From an uncultured Acinetobacter sp. (lineage in GTDB: Bacteria > Cyanobacteriota > Vampirovibrionia > Gastranaerophilales > Gastranaerophilaceae): 36,989 bases of DNA. The DNA lies in the NCBI GenBank assembly GCA_947306495.1, contig CAMZGT010000015.1:1-36989 (forward strand), in the 5' to 3' direction. Made by a program: the position numbers and the translations under genes. Below the pieces are notes generated by a model, which saw only the letters and a program-made list of their open reading frames with translations, did not search any database and was not told the origin of the DNA. Each line of letters begins with the position of its first letter. Position 1 is the first letter of the stretch. Of the stretch, positions 1 through 9,056 are shown piece by piece.

Positions 1-17
1 AGAAATATCAATAAATA

Positions 18-54
18 CTAATCGGTGCGGCAGAATGCCGCACCGATTAGTTTA
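18..54. terminator. Rho-independent terminator of an upstream gene
   Basis: A perfect 14-bp GC-rich stem (18-31 with 37-50) closes a 5-nt AGAAT loop and is followed by TTTATT. This is a textbook intrinsic terminator on the plus strand. The gene it ends lies to the left of the window. The stem is symmetrical and could also act on the minus strand, but there the trailing sequence is only moderately T-rich. Confidence 0.85.
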
Positions 55-87
55 TTGTAATAAAAAACTTTATACGAATGCGATTTT

Positions 88-200
88 GTTTCCTGCCTTT
101 AGTAGCAGGTGGGTGAGTGCCTCATTTTATCCGTTTCCCGCTGGCGATTTTTTATCGGCGGGTATACTTCAAATAAACAAGAGCTTACTCTCCCTTTTAA
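88..200 (+). ncRNA. Possible small structured RNA, family unknown
   Basis: This stretch between the terminator at 18-50 and mutL has no ORF but folds well on paper. It has a hairpin CCTGC/GCAGG (92-96 with 105-109). It also has an interrupted outer stem pairing GGG, GAGT and CTC (111-123) with GAG, ACTC and CCC (181-194). The outer stem encloses a hairpin CCCGC/GCGGG (137-141 with 158-162) continued by CGAT/ATCG. A short T run follows the outer stem at 195-198. The layout of closing stem, internal bubble and apical hairpin recalls small regulatory RNAs such as 6S. I do not see diagnostic 6S, SRP, tmRNA or RNase P sequence, and no convincing promoter is visible. Strand is inferred from the T run. 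Confidence 0.35.
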
Positions 201-303
201 AAATAATGTAGGAACAAAATAAACACTCGTATAAAGTAATGATATTATCTCATATATTTTTCTTTATGGCAAGTTTCTTACAGGATATAAATTTTATTTT
301 GCT

Positions 304-309
304 GTATAA
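304..309 (+). promoter_or_regulatory. Possible -10 box before mutL
   Basis: A perfect TATAAT lies 21 nt before the mutL ATG, between the putative RNA and the ribosome-binding site GGGGAAG. No good -35 hexamer sits 16-18 nt upstream, so this is only a likely promoter. Confidence 0.4.
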
Positions 310-330
310 TAAACTTATCGGGGAAGTTTA

Positions 331-2133
331 ATGGGAAGAATTATACAACTATCAAAAAACGTTATAAACCAAATAGCTGCAGGGGAAGTTATTGAACGTC
401 CTTTTTCAGTAGTAAAGGAACTGGTCGAAAACTCGGTTGATGCTGGCGCGACTCGAGTGAGCGTAGAAATATCTAATGACTGCAGAAATATAAGAGTCGC
501 AGATAATGGTTCGGGAATTCATCCTGATGATATAGTATTGGCTTTTTCAAAGCATGCTACAAGCAAAATTAAAACAGGGGAAGATTTGTACTCAGTAAAA
601 ACCATGGGTTTTAGAGGTGAAGCTTTAGCAAGTATAATTTCAATTTCTAAATTAACTTGTATAACCAGAACTAAAGAGTTTGAAACCGGTGTTAAGGTGG
701 AATGCGAAAATTCTGAAATTAAGTCTTCCATGACAGGTTGTGCAGTTGGTACAATTATGGATATTAGGGAATTATTTTATAATTTACCTGCACGTTTAAA
801 ATTCTTAAAAAGTGCAAAAACTGAGTTTGCATATATTTCAGAACTTATTCAAGCTCTTTCTTTAATACATTCAGAGGTTGCTTTTGAACTTAAGAATAAC
901 GGAAAAACTGTTCTCAAAACAACAGGTCAAAACAGCTTGTCAATAGCAATGTCTGAAGTTTTTAGAGAGGATACAAAAAAGAATTTCAGAGAAGTTTCAA
1001 AAACAGATGAACTTTCAGGTCTGGAAATATCCGGGTATGTGAGTACACCCGATTACACAAGGGCAAGTAAAAAAGATTATTATATGTACGTAAATTCAAG
1101 AGTTGTAAAATGTCCTGTTTTTCAAAAGGCTGTGGATATGGTTTATAAAAATTTAACGTCAAATACAAGGTACCCTTTTATCGTTCTTAATCTTGTTATT
1201 CCGCCTGAGGACGTTGATGTCAATGTACATCCTGCTAAAAAAGAAGTGCGTTATAAAAATCCGAATCAAATTTTTAATTTTATATATTCAGCTGTTGATT
1301 CTGCTTTATCAAGAAATACCGGAACAGAAGTAGAACAAGGGAATAGATATACAGTTTTTGAACCTAAGAAACACAATGATGCTCCGCAATTGAAAGTAAT
1401 AAGTTCCGACTATGATGCACAGAAAAATTCAGATGATATTTATATAGAGCAAGGCAGTTCCATTGATATTTCATTATATAATTCTTATGATAAAGAAAAT
1501 AAATCAGAAATACTTGAGTTTAAACCAAAAGAAAACAACTATTTCACTCAATCAAAGCTTATAGAAAAGCCTGTTCAGGAAGAAGATATTATTATTGGTC
1601 AATATAAGAAAACGTACATTTTAATTGAGCGAGAAGATGGATTAGAAATAGTAGATCAGCATATTGCCGAAGAGCGTTATATATATGAACAACTAAAAAA
1701 ATCAAAAAATATTGATTGCCAGCTTTTGTTTATATCAGATGTTATAGATGTTTCAACAGGTGATAAAGCTTTGTTAGAGGCAAATAAAGACAAGTTATTA
1801 AGATTCGGATACGAAATGGATTTTCTGTCTGACAATGAAGTTATATTCAGAAAAGTGCCGCAAATATTATCAAAAGTTTCACCAAAAGAAATTTTAGCAG
1901 ATATTTTAGAGCATATTTCAGGTGACATAGATAATATAGAGGAACAGATTCTTATTACAACATCATGCAAGGCAGCAGTGAAAGCAAATACTTATTTGAA
2001 CCAATTTCAAATGCAAGAAATTATAAAAAATTGGAGAAGCTGTGAGAAACCTTTTACTTGTCCTCATGGCAGACCTATTTCTCATATAATTGCGCATAAA
2101 GATTTAGCGCGTTTTTTTCAGCGAAGTAAGTAA
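331..2133 (+). CDS. mutL: DNA mismatch repair protein MutL, endonuclease-type
   Basis: MutL couples MutS mismatch recognition to strand incision and removal. The N-terminal GHKL ATPase shows the family motifs NQIAAGEVIERP, DNGSGI and FRGEAL. The C-terminal dimerisation domain carries a nicking-endonuclease site, DQHIAEERYIYE, at residues 442-453. This fits DQHA(x2)E(x4)E with Ile for Ala. It also has the accessory motifs SCKAAVKAN and CPHGRP (about 577). MutL proteins of this kind nick the new strand themselves in organisms lacking MutH. The 600-aa length is normal and the linker (about 330-420) is acidic and low complexity, as expected. The start is supported by GGGGAAG 6 nt upstream. No mutS is nearby. 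It converges on the next gene with about 10 nt between stops. Confidence 0.97.
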   Translation: MGRIIQLSKNVINQIAAGEVIERPFSVVKELVENSVDAGATRVSVEISNDCRNIRVADNGSGIHPDDIVLAFSKHATSKIKTGEDLYSVKTMGFRGEALASIISISKLTCITRTKEFETGVKVECENSEIKSSMTGCAVGTIMDIRELFYNLPARLKFLKSAKTEFAYISELIQALSLIHSEVAFELKNNGKTVLKTTGQNSLSIAMSEVFREDTKKNFREVSKTDELSGLEISGYVSTPDYTRASKKDYYMYVNSRVVKCPVFQKAVDMVYKNLTSNTRYPFIVLNLVIPPEDVDVNVHPAKKEVRYKNPNQIFNFIYSAVDSALSRNTGTEVEQGNRYTVFEPKKHNDAPQLKVISSDYDAQKNSDDIYIEQGSSIDISLYNSYDKENKSEILEFKPKENNYFTQSKLIEKPVQEEDIIIGQYKKTYILIEREDGLEIVDQHIAEERYIYEQLKKSKNIDCQLLFISDVIDVSTGDKALLEANKDKLLRFGYEMDFLSDNEVIFRKVPQILSKVSPKEILADILEHISGDIDNIEEQILITTSCKAAVKANTYLNQFQMQEIIKNWRSCEKPFTCPHGRPISHIIAHKDLARFFQRSK

Positions 2134-2150
2134 AATAATGTAATTATTTT
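2132..2150. terminator. Weak AT-rich hairpin between convergent stops
   Basis: AAAATAAT and ATTATTTT form an 8-bp stem with a GTA loop directly at the end of mutL. It overlaps the stop codon of the convergent SEC-C gene. The stem is purely A-T, so termination strength is doubtful, but the position fits a shared bidirectional terminator. Confidence 0.3.
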
Positions 2151-3394
2151 CCACAGCAATTTTTGTACTTTTTCCCGCTTCCGCAAGGACAAGGTTCGTT
2201 TCTGCCAATTTTATGAGTCGGTATTGTATGTTGTTGTTTAGGCTCTGAAATATAGTTAAATATTTGAGAGAATGCATTTGAACAGAACAAAACCGTAGCT
2301 GAAGAGTAAATCGTATTTTTTATGTAATCTGACTTATATTTTGACATAAGTTCTTCAAATGTATAACTTGTATCTAATTCTTCGTTTATAACATCCATAA
2401 AATTTGAGTATTTTGCAGCAACTCTTGCAATTATTGTATCAGGGATAGAAGTGTTTACAAGAAAATATTCAATACATTGTTTGCTGTTTTCTACCGCATC
2501 TTTATTTCCAAAAATTTTGCAAAAAGTTTCATAAAAAGGCACTGCATAAAGTCCTTTGTTTTTATCAAAAATAACTGCGACATCGTAGATTTCTGTATGA
2601 GCAGAAAACCCGCCCATGGAATTCTCCAAAAAGTTTGAGTAATTATTATCTAACTCTTTTACATGGAAAAATTTATAATTTTCCAAATTGCATCCTTTGT
2701 CTGATAAATCAATAATTTCACCTTCATTAAATGAACCGATAATTTCATCAGCATGTTTGTTTGTAGTAAGAATAATGTCAGTACCAAAAGAATTTGTAAA
2801 CTTTTTGTACATTTCCGCTATTGTCGATTTTATTTCATCTTCTTTTTCTGCGTTATCTGAATACAATAATTTTGGATCTTGCACAAGTTTCATAACAGCG
2901 TATCTGTATGCTTCTTCTTTCTGTGAATGAGAAAGTATGCTTGAGATTTCTATTACATAATAATTTTCTTCGTAATAAAAAATTCTTGCTGCTATATACT
3001 GACCTGAGTACACTCCTCGGAAATTAGTCATTTTTGTAAGTGAAGAAACATTATAAGTTTTTTCGTTAACTAAGTTGTATAATTCAAATCCGTTTTTTAA
3101 TATCTTTTTTATTTCAAAAATTGATGATAGTGCTTCTTTCAAAGCGGAAGTAATTTTTATGAACCTTTTATCACAATTTTCCAGAAACATATCGAGTATA
3201 GATTTTTCATTCAGTTTTCGTTCAAAAATGTATGGCAGAAATATTTTTTCAACTTGATTTAGTGATATATTTCCTGCGCCTATTGTTGAAAGATATTCAT
3301 CAAAGTCTTCTTTTACCGTATTATTAGTTTGTGTAAAATTAAAAATTTCTTTTAAAACGTCGTTAATTTCTGTAATTTTTTCTATAACTGCCAT
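2144..3394 (-). CDS. SEC-C zinc-motif protein of unknown function
   Basis: The last 21 residues form a SEC-C zinc-binding motif, [17 protein letters not shown], as found at the end of SecA and many unrelated proteins. There it binds zinc and often mediates contact with a partner. The remaining roughly 390 residues are soluble and rich in Asn, Lys and Glu, with predicted mixed helix, and I do not recognise a domain. I place the start at the ATG at 3394 because it is preceded by a strong Shine-Dalgarno (AGGAGAG, 5 nt away). The frame stays open for 14 further codons upstream, but without such a site. It is a 416-aa protein, convergent with mutL and 77 nt upstream of tsaB on the same strand. No function should be read from the SEC-C tail alone. 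Confidence 0.8.
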   Translation of the reverse strand: MAVIEKITEINDVLKEIFNFTQTNNTVKEDFDEYLSTIGAGNISLNQVEKIFLPYIFERKLNEKSILDMFLENCDKRFIKITSALKEALSSIFEIKKILKNGFELYNLVNEKTYNVSSLTKMTNFRGVYSGQYIAARIFYYEENYYVIEISSILSHSQKEEAYRYAVMKLVQDPKLLYSDNAEKEDEIKSTIAEMYKKFTNSFGTDIILTTNKHADEIIGSFNEGEIIDLSDKGCNLENYKFFHVKELDNNYSNFLENSMGGFSAHTEIYDVAVIFDKNKGLYAVPFYETFCKIFGNKDAVENSKQCIEYFLVNTSIPDTIIARVAAKYSNFMDVINEELDTSYTFEELMSKYKSDYIKNTIYSSATVLFCSNAFSQIFNYISEPKQQHTIPTHKIGRNEPCPCGSGKKYKNCCGK

Positions 3395-3471
3395 ATTACT
3401 CTCCTCACCAAATAAGAATAGCGCAGTCAAAACCAATTAGCAATAATTCATGGGGATAATGTGTAAATATT

Positions 3472-4086
3472 TTATTTTCCAAAAACAGGCGGAGGTTGAA
3501 TGTATAGAGGCTTGAGCTTTCTCCAGTCGGTATTCTCTTTTGTTAATGCAAGTTTAGCAAGTATGTCACCGAGTGGATATTCAGTCTTTTGATATGATAA
3601 AGTTTGAAATGAATTTTTTGAAAGTCTTTCTAATAAAGAATTATCTGTTATAACTGTTTTCCCTTTTACCATTTCGTCAACTTTTTCCAGTTCTATTGCA
3701 CCCAAAATCTTTCCATCGTACATGTAAGCTTTGTTTTTTCTGGCATCAAGTGCAACTAAATCAATATCATCAGATATTTTTGATAAAATTTCAAGAGAAG
3801 AAATTCCTGCTGCTTCTATGTTTAGCTGCTGAGCAAGTACCCTTGCTACAGTAGTACAGGCTCTTATTCCTGTAAAACTTCCAGGGCCAATGTCTGTCGC
3901 AATGAGATTAATATCTTTTGTTGTAAGATTTTCTTGTTTTAGGACTTCTGCAATTGTTGAAATCAGGTATGCAGAATGGTAATTTTCTTCATTTGAAACA
4001 ATAATTTTGCTTTGCAGAATTTTGTCATCCTCTGCCAAAGCTATGTATGTTTTATCTAAGCAGGTATCAAAAGCCAGTATTATCAA
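3472..4086 (-). CDS. tsaB: tRNA t6A biosynthesis protein TsaB
   Basis: TsaB is the non-catalytic partner of TsaD in the TsaBDE complex, which makes threonylcarbamoyladenosine at position 37 of ANN-decoding tRNAs. The ASKHA-fold signature GPGSFTGIR is at residues 67-75, and the N-terminus MIILAFDT carries the usual Asp of the family. At 204 aa it is slightly shorter than the E. coli protein. It begins with TTG, whose last bases overlap the TGA stop of tsaE (TTGA, 4 nt), indicating translational coupling. tsaD is not in the window. Confidence 0.95.
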   Translation of the reverse strand: MIILAFDTCLDKTYIALAEDDKILQSKIIVSNEENYHSAYLISTIAEVLKQENLTTKDINLIATDIGPGSFTGIRACTTVARVLAQQLNIEAAGISSLEILSKISDDIDLVALDARKNKAYMYDGKILGAIELEKVDEMVKGKTVITDNSLLERLSKNSFQTLSYQKTEYPLGDILAKLALTKENTDWRKLKPLYIQPPPVFGK

Positions 4087-4550
4087 TAGTTTAGTCCTTC
4101 TATTATTTTGTTGTTTTTTTCTCCGACAGATTTAAATTCATATATTCTGGAGTCGTCATCATCATATGTAACATAGATTTCGATTCTTTCAAACGGGAGT
4201 TCTCCTTGAGAGAATTCTGCCCATTCAACAAAAGTAATTTTTCTTCCTTCCGAATATTCTCTTAACTCCTCTGTAATAGTGCTTATACCCGTATGTTCAA
4301 GTCTGTATAAATCAAAATGATATACAGGAATAGAGGCACTGTGATATTCATTAAGAATTACAAAACTCGGGCTGGTTACTCGTTCTTTTATCCCGAGAGC
4401 TTCTGCTACCAACTTTACAAAAGCAGTTTTGCCGGCACCAATCTCTCCAAATAAATTTACAAAGCAACCGCTATCTTTTACTAAATTCGCAAATTTAAAA
4501 GCAAGCTTTTCAGTATCTTCTATTGTTGTACATTTAAACTTTGTATTCAT
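4083..4550 (-). CDS. tsaE: tRNA t6A biosynthesis ATPase TsaE
   Basis: This is the small P-loop ATPase that drives turnover of the TsaBDE threonylcarbamoyl-transferase. The Walker A motif GEIGAGKT is at residues 35-42, and HFDLYRL is the family motif after the core strand. Length is 155 aa, typical of YjeE proteins. The upstream region has only a weak AGAG before the ATG. It overlaps tsaB by 4 nt in the conserved order tsaE-tsaB, which supports both assignments. Confidence 0.95.
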   Translation of the reverse strand: MNTKFKCTTIEDTEKLAFKFANLVKDSGCFVNLFGEIGAGKTAFVKLVAEALGIKERVTSPSFVILNEYHSASIPVYHFDLYRLEHTGISTITEELREYSEGRKITFVEWAEFSQGELPFERIEIYVTYDDDDSRIYEFKSVGEKNNKIIEGLNY

Positions 4551-4610
4551 AACTCTATTCTATCATAACAACAAAGTATTAAATATTTAAAAAGGATTTA
4601 ATATTTAAAT

Positions 4611-6002
4611 TTACGCTGTGCAAACTTTGTTTCTGCCGGATGATTTAGCTTCATAAAGAGCTTTATCTGCTCTTTCAAATAACTCTTCTCCGGTTTCACT
4701 GTTATTAAATTCAGAAATTCCCATACTTATTGTGACTTGAATTTTATCGACATTAGCTACTGAATCAATTGAAATAGGGCTGTCTTCTACAGCAGCTCGT
4801 AAACGCTCTCCTACAATTTTAGCTTCTTCGATATGAGTGTAAGGAAGCAATATAGCAAATTCTTCGCCACCGTATCTGGCAGGAATATCTGATTCTCTTA
4901 AGGTTGATTTTATGATACTTGCTACTCCTCTCAAAACAGCATCCCCGCAAGCATGACCGTATGTATCATTTACTTTTTTAAAGAAATCTATATCAATCAT
5001 CATTGCGCATAAAGGGGTATTCTGACGCTTAGTTGTAGCAATTTCTTGTCCTAATCTTAATTCAAACTGTCTGCGGTTATTTAAATTTGTAAGAGCATCA
5101 ATTGTAGCATATTGTAGAATTTTAGAATAAGAATTAGCTCTGCTTATCGTTATTGCAGATTGTCTTGTCAATTGTTCCAAATAACTTATGTCACGCTTAG
5201 AGAGTGCCTCTAAAGTACTTCTTGCTACAATACATCCTGAAATTTCTCCGTCTGAAACCAGTGGAAAAGCTCCAATTTTATCATTGTTGATAAGTACATA
5301 ATCGGTTTCCGGAGTAAGTTCTTTAAGTGCATCATAAACTCTCTCATCTTTGCAGGCTTTTGGCCATACAAGCTGAAATTCTTCTTCGTGTTTCAAAAAT
5401 ACGTATATTAAATGGTCTGAAATAAATCTGTCGAGCATTTCTCCTATTAGCGGGACAATATAATTCAGCTCATACTGAGTTTCTATAATTTTTGCAATAT
5501 TTTTCATAGAGTCATAGAACTCCATGTTAATATTATATTGTTCATTTAAAATTATATTTTGTAGTTTTAAAGATATGAAAGCTGCAAATACTTTCATCAG
5601 GAACAAGTATTCCAGATTAACAGAAGTATTTTCTTCAAAATCTAAATGCATTAATCCAAAAAGTTTCTCTTTTTTTAGCATAGGTATGCATAATGAGCTT
5701 ATTTTTAATCTTATATCTCCTATAGCTGATGGCAGCTTATAAGTTTTTGAATTGATAATAAAATCATTTTTGCAAATATCTTCATATGCTTTATAGATAT
5801 CTGAGGAATCTTCCAAAATGCTCCAAGATTGTATGCAATCGCGAAGGGTGTTTGTGACAGCATCATATACATATAAATTTATATTCTTGATTGACTGCAG
5901 AGGAAGTAAAGTTTTTAATTTATTACTAAGTTCTACAATGTTATTTGTATCATTTAAAACTTCTGAAACTTTTTCTAAAAAATCCAATTCCTTACTTTCC
6001 AT
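4611..6002 (-). CDS. GAF-GGDEF diguanylate cyclase
   Basis: This protein probably makes cyclic di-GMP from two GTP. The C-terminal GGDEF domain (about 300-460) has an intact active-site motif GGEEF at 378-382. Its RESD (RxxD) is placed as in product-inhibited cyclases, so feedback inhibition is expected. The first 290 residues look like one or two GAF-type sensor modules. There is no signal peptide or membrane segment, so it should be cytosolic. The start ATG shares one base with the stop of the upstream TPR gene (TAATG). The two are therefore translationally coupled, and the TPR protein may be its membrane-side partner. The ligand of the GAF region is unknown. Confidence 0.9.
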   Translation of the reverse strand: MESKELDFLEKVSEVLNDTNNIVELSNKLKTLLPLQSIKNINLYVYDAVTNTLRDCIQSWSILEDSSDIYKAYEDICKNDFIINSKTYKLPSAIGDIRLKISSLCIPMLKKEKLFGLMHLDFEENTSVNLEYLFLMKVFAAFISLKLQNIILNEQYNINMEFYDSMKNIAKIIETQYELNYIVPLIGEMLDRFISDHLIYVFLKHEEEFQLVWPKACKDERVYDALKELTPETDYVLINNDKIGAFPLVSDGEISGCIVARSTLEALSKRDISYLEQLTRQSAITISRANSYSKILQYATIDALTNLNNRRQFELRLGQEIATTKRQNTPLCAMMIDIDFFKKVNDTYGHACGDAVLRGVASIIKSTLRESDIPARYGGEEFAILLPYTHIEEAKIVGERLRAAVEDSPISIDSVANVDKIQVTISMGISEFNNSETGEELFERADKALYEAKSSGRNKVCTA

Positions 6003-7063
6003 TAAAAATCTTCATCCTCATCTTCTTCAAAACTGTTGTACCCAGAGCAAGTTTTGAAGTTTTTAATCATAGCCTTGTCAAAATCATCATCTGCGACAAT
6101 CCGTCCATTCACGTAAGTATAGCTCATACTGCCTTTAGGCTCATCTGTTAATCTTGAAGTACCATATTCGTCAGCAGTCATAAATCTTCTTGATACTTCA
6201 TTAAGCAAATTAAATATGTACGCAGTTTGAAGTCCTGAATCATCAGGAGATTCAGTTATTAGCAGTGCAGCCTTTTCGAGTTCGCTTATAGATTCTCTAT
6301 AGTGTTTTGTGTGCCTTAGAAGAACTGCAAGGTTGTAATGAGCTTCAAATTTCATTGGCTGCAAATCGATTGCTTTACAATAATCTTGACCTGCGGCACG
6401 ATATTCTCCCCTCAAATGATGTGCGACAGCTCTATTATAGTATATATCGTAATTGCGTTTTAATATTTTTAATGCATCTGAGTATGCATCAATTGCTTCT
6501 CCAAGATATTGATATGCAAGATGCTTTTTATCCAATGGCAGATACATAGCCTTTCGTTTATAAGCTACTCCTTTGTTAAAGTAAGCAATACCTCTGTTTC
6601 CTCGTATACTTTTAACGTTGCTGTACACGAACGGTATCCAGAGTTTGAGAGGTCTGATGCCTGTTATTGTATCAAATTGATCTATGGCTTCATCAAAAAA
6701 ACCTAAATCTTCAGAATAAACAATACCAAGATTCATGCGTGCCATAACAAATTTTGGGTTATGTTTAATGGCATTCTTATATGCCTCTACTGCTGAATAA
6801 TAATCTTCATAAACTGCATAAATATTACCAAGGTTAAACCAGGCTTCATAGTGTCCTGGGTAGTATCTAAGTCCTTTTTGATAATATTCAAGGGTTTTTG
6901 CCATGTTATCTTGAGAGTATGCCTGATCTCCTTTGTAAATATAATATACTCCCTTAGCTTTCATTATTTGACGTTCAAACCATCCGTGAAAAAAATAAAC
7001 TAAAAGGCATATTATACCGATTAGGATGAGAAATGAAAATAATTTTTTGAAGAAACGTTTCAT
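6002..7063 (-). CDS. Membrane-anchored TPR protein
   Basis: One N-terminal transmembrane segment (about residues 8-26) follows a Lys/Arg-rich start, giving either an anchored or a signal-anchor topology. Residues about 38-285 hold repeated tetratricopeptide helices, with hallmarks such as YEAWFNLGNIYAVYEDY and FVMARMNLGIVY. The C-terminus is acidic (EEDEDEDF). TPR arrays are protein-binding scaffolds, and the partner here is likely the diguanylate cyclase whose start codon overlaps this stop. The start lies only 9 nt after an extended -10 box and lacks a Shine-Dalgarno, so translation may be leaderless. Confidence 0.85.
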   Translation of the reverse strand: MKRFFKKLFSFLILIGIICLLVYFFHGWFERQIMKAKGVYYIYKGDQAYSQDNMAKTLEYYQKGLRYYPGHYEAWFNLGNIYAVYEDYYSAVEAYKNAIKHNPKFVMARMNLGIVYSEDLGFFDEAIDQFDTITGIRPLKLWIPFVYSNVKSIRGNRGIAYFNKGVAYKRKAMYLPLDKKHLAYQYLGEAIDAYSDALKILKRNYDIYYNRAVAHHLRGEYRAAGQDYCKAIDLQPMKFEAHYNLAVLLRHTKHYRESISELEKAALLITESPDDSGLQTAYIFNLLNEVSRRFMTADEYGTSRLTDEPKGSMSYTYVNGRIVADDDFDKAMIKNFKTCSGYNSFEEDEDEDF

Positions 7064-7072
7064 ACCACAGCA

Positions 7073-7081
7073 ATTATATCA
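7073..7081 (-). promoter_or_regulatory. Extended -10 promoter for the TPR-GGDEF pair
   Basis: Read on the minus strand, TGATATAAT is a TGn-TATAAT extended -10. It would start transcription about 3 nt before the ATG at 7063. No Shine-Dalgarno fits in that space. Confidence 0.55.
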
Positions 7082-7130
7082 TGAATACATATCAAATGGT
7101 AGTATTAAGCTATTGTTCTGATTCAAATTG

Positions 7131-7159
7131 TTTACCTTGATAATAAATTATGGTATACT
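7131..7159 (+). promoter_or_regulatory. Promoter for the exported protein at 7166
   Basis: TTTACC (7131-7136), a 17-nt spacer, and TGG-TATACT (extended -10, TATACT at 7154-7159). The expected start site falls at about 7166, on the G of the GTG start codon. Confidence 0.6.
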
Positions 7160-7165
7160 TTTGTT

Positions 7166-8206
7166 GTGAGAGATTTAATAAAAGTATTATTGTTTGGGAT
7201 GGTTATTTTACTTGCTCCGTATGTAAGTGCAGAGCAATATAAGGTTGTGATAATACCGGACAATGTTGTAACTGAAACTGCAGCTGTTGATTCTTATATT
7301 TATGATGCATCAGCTGAATTTTTTGCTGATGGTGTTGTCAATATTCTTAATCAGACGGATTTTATTCAGGTTCCTACAGTAAGTGATGTTAGAAATGTTT
7401 TAAGAAGTGAGCCTTCTTCAATAGTGAATGCCAAAAATTTAACCTCAAAATTTAAATCATCGTACAATATAAATTACCAACAATTAAAAAAAGTAGCACA
7501 AAAAACTCAGACAAAATATGTTCTTATGCTGACATCTTCGATTGATGCAGAAAATTATATTTTAAGAAGAACTTTGTGGGACTTTCTGAATATTGCCGGA
7601 GCAACAGTTATTGATCCCGCATATAAAATTAATACCTATGCCGTATTAGTTGACACTGATAAAAATGTAGTAGTCTGGTCTGATACATTCTATAAAACAA
7701 TAAGTGTTTGTGAAAACAGAATTATTACACGCGGTCCGTCTCCGCAAACAGAACAATTAGAAAAAATCAGAGATTATTCAAGACTTCTGTGCCCGCAAAT
7801 AGCGGAGAAGGTTCAATTGAGTATATTGCCGCCTGATGTTTATTCCAGAGAATCGCATCAAGTATATTACGATGGAAGTAACATTGACAATATCTTTACT
7901 AAAAAATATCGTCAATGGAGAAAAGATGGTAATAAGTTAAGTAAACAAGCCGGAAGTTCAATAAAGAAAAAGCGAGAAAGATCTCAAGAAAAGAAAAGGG
8001 TTAAGGCAGAACAAGTAAGTGATAAACAAACCGTGAAAAGTACGGTTAAAACAGGAAAACAGGCTGAGCCTACAAAAATTATTCAGCCTTTTGATATAGA
8101 CGAATCTTTATATGAACCGATTGATATTAAACGCACCAGACGTAATACATTATATGGAGAATATGATGCAGTACGTCCGCCATTAAGAGATTACGACAAG
8201 CTGTAA
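7166..8206 (+). CDS. Exported protein of unknown function, basic tail
   Basis: The first 22 residues form a clear Sec signal peptide ending in VSA before EQ. Residues about 25-200 are a mixed alpha/beta domain with lines such as NTYAVLVDTDKNVVVWSD. These loosely recall periplasmic CsgG/LpoB-like alpha/beta domains, but I cannot confirm a family. The last 110 residues are Lys/Arg-rich low complexity, ending in a short acidic-tyrosine segment. The start is GTG, chosen because it begins the signal peptide. No Shine-Dalgarno precedes it, and the promoter -10 ends only 6 nt before it. It is transcribed away from the TPR-GGDEF pair and converges on the histidine kinase with 3 nt between genes. Confidence 0.75.
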   Translation: MRDLIKVLLFGMVILLAPYVSAEQYKVVIIPDNVVTETAAVDSYIYDASAEFFADGVVNILNQTDFIQVPTVSDVRNVLRSEPSSIVNAKNLTSKFKSSYNINYQQLKKVAQKTQTKYVLMLTSSIDAENYILRRTLWDFLNIAGATVIDPAYKINTYAVLVDTDKNVVVWSDTFYKTISVCENRIITRGPSPQTEQLEKIRDYSRLLCPQIAEKVQLSILPPDVYSRESHQVYYDGSNIDNIFTKKYRQWRKDGNKLSKQAGSSIKKKRERSQEKKRVKAEQVSDKQTVKSTVKTGKQAEPTKIIQPFDIDESLYEPIDIKRTRRNTLYGEYDAVRPPLRDYDKL

Positions 8207-8209
8207 ATA

Positions 8210-8971
8210 TTAAAAAGTAACAGTTCTTACAGAATTTTTCAAAGATTCATCATTCGGAATTTTAAATCCGAAAATATTTCTGCTGTCAGGGTAGCTCCTG
8301 ACATAAATTTCTCCTCCGTGTGCTTCAACGATTTTTTTAGAAGCATAAAGCCCCAAGCCTATTCCGAATTGTTTATGAGCTTTAGCAAAAGAAACATATC
8401 TGGCAAATATTTTTTCTCTGTTTTCAGGAGTTATATATGGACTGTTGTTTTCAAACTGAAAACATGTAAAATTCTGAATATTGAAAATTTCTATGTTTAA
8501 TACAGAGTTTTTGTATGCATATTTGATTCCGTTAGACAGCAGGTTCATAATAACTCGTTTTATTTGAACTCTATCTCCATAAATGCTTTCTTTTGCAGCC
8601 GTATTTTTTATTTGAATATTTATATCTTTATCCTTAGCCAAGTATATCATTTCGTCAACACATTCTATCGCTAAATCTGCAATTGAAACTTCTTCATTGG
8701 TTAATTTTATGGTTCCTTTTTCATTTCTGTATGTTGCAAGAAGTGAACAAAGCATAGCATTCATGTATTTGCAGGAATCTAAAACCATTTCCAAGATTTC
8801 TCTTTGTTCCGGTTTTATTTGACCAAAGCTTCCTTTTAGGAATAGTTCAAGCGCTCTTATTTGAGCAATTGTAGGATTTTTTAAATCGTGGCTTACAGAA
8901 GCAACAAAAGTTTCCCTTTGAGTTTCCAAATTTTCGCCACTGTTCTTTGAATAACTCTTTGATGTTTTCAT
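8210..8971 (-). CDS. Soluble orphan histidine kinase
   Basis: A HisKA dimerisation domain with the phospho-acceptor His28 in SVSHDLKNP is followed by a HATPase domain. That domain has NLLSNGIKYAY (N box) and FGIGLGLYASKKIVEAHGG (G box). Length is only 253 aa. There is no input domain, membrane segment or receiver, so the sensor function must come from a partner or from direct binding. No response regulator is adjacent. The two LuxR-type regulators at 32602 and 33251 have no kinase beside them and are candidate partners on that ground alone. Confidence 0.9.
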   Translation of the reverse strand: MKTSKSYSKNSGENLETQRETFVASVSHDLKNPTIAQIRALELFLKGSFGQIKPEQREILEMVLDSCKYMNAMLCSLLATYRNEKGTIKLTNEEVSIADLAIECVDEMIYLAKDKDINIQIKNTAAKESIYGDRVQIKRVIMNLLSNGIKYAYKNSVLNIEIFNIQNFTCFQFENNSPYITPENREKIFARYVSFAKAHKQFGIGLGLYASKKIVEAHGGEIYVRSYPDSRNIFGFKIPNDESLKNSVRTVTF

Positions 8972-9056
8972 TTCTTCTTTGCGTATTTTATTATCAACTA
9001 CATAAAAATGCTACAATAAATTTTAAAAAGATAAAATTAACCAATTAGGCTATAAA

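Noticed and set aside
88-200. Identification of the folded segment as 6S, SRP, tmRNA or RNase P RNA
   Set aside because: None of the diagnostic conserved sequences are visible and the length is short for 6S. Left as unassigned.
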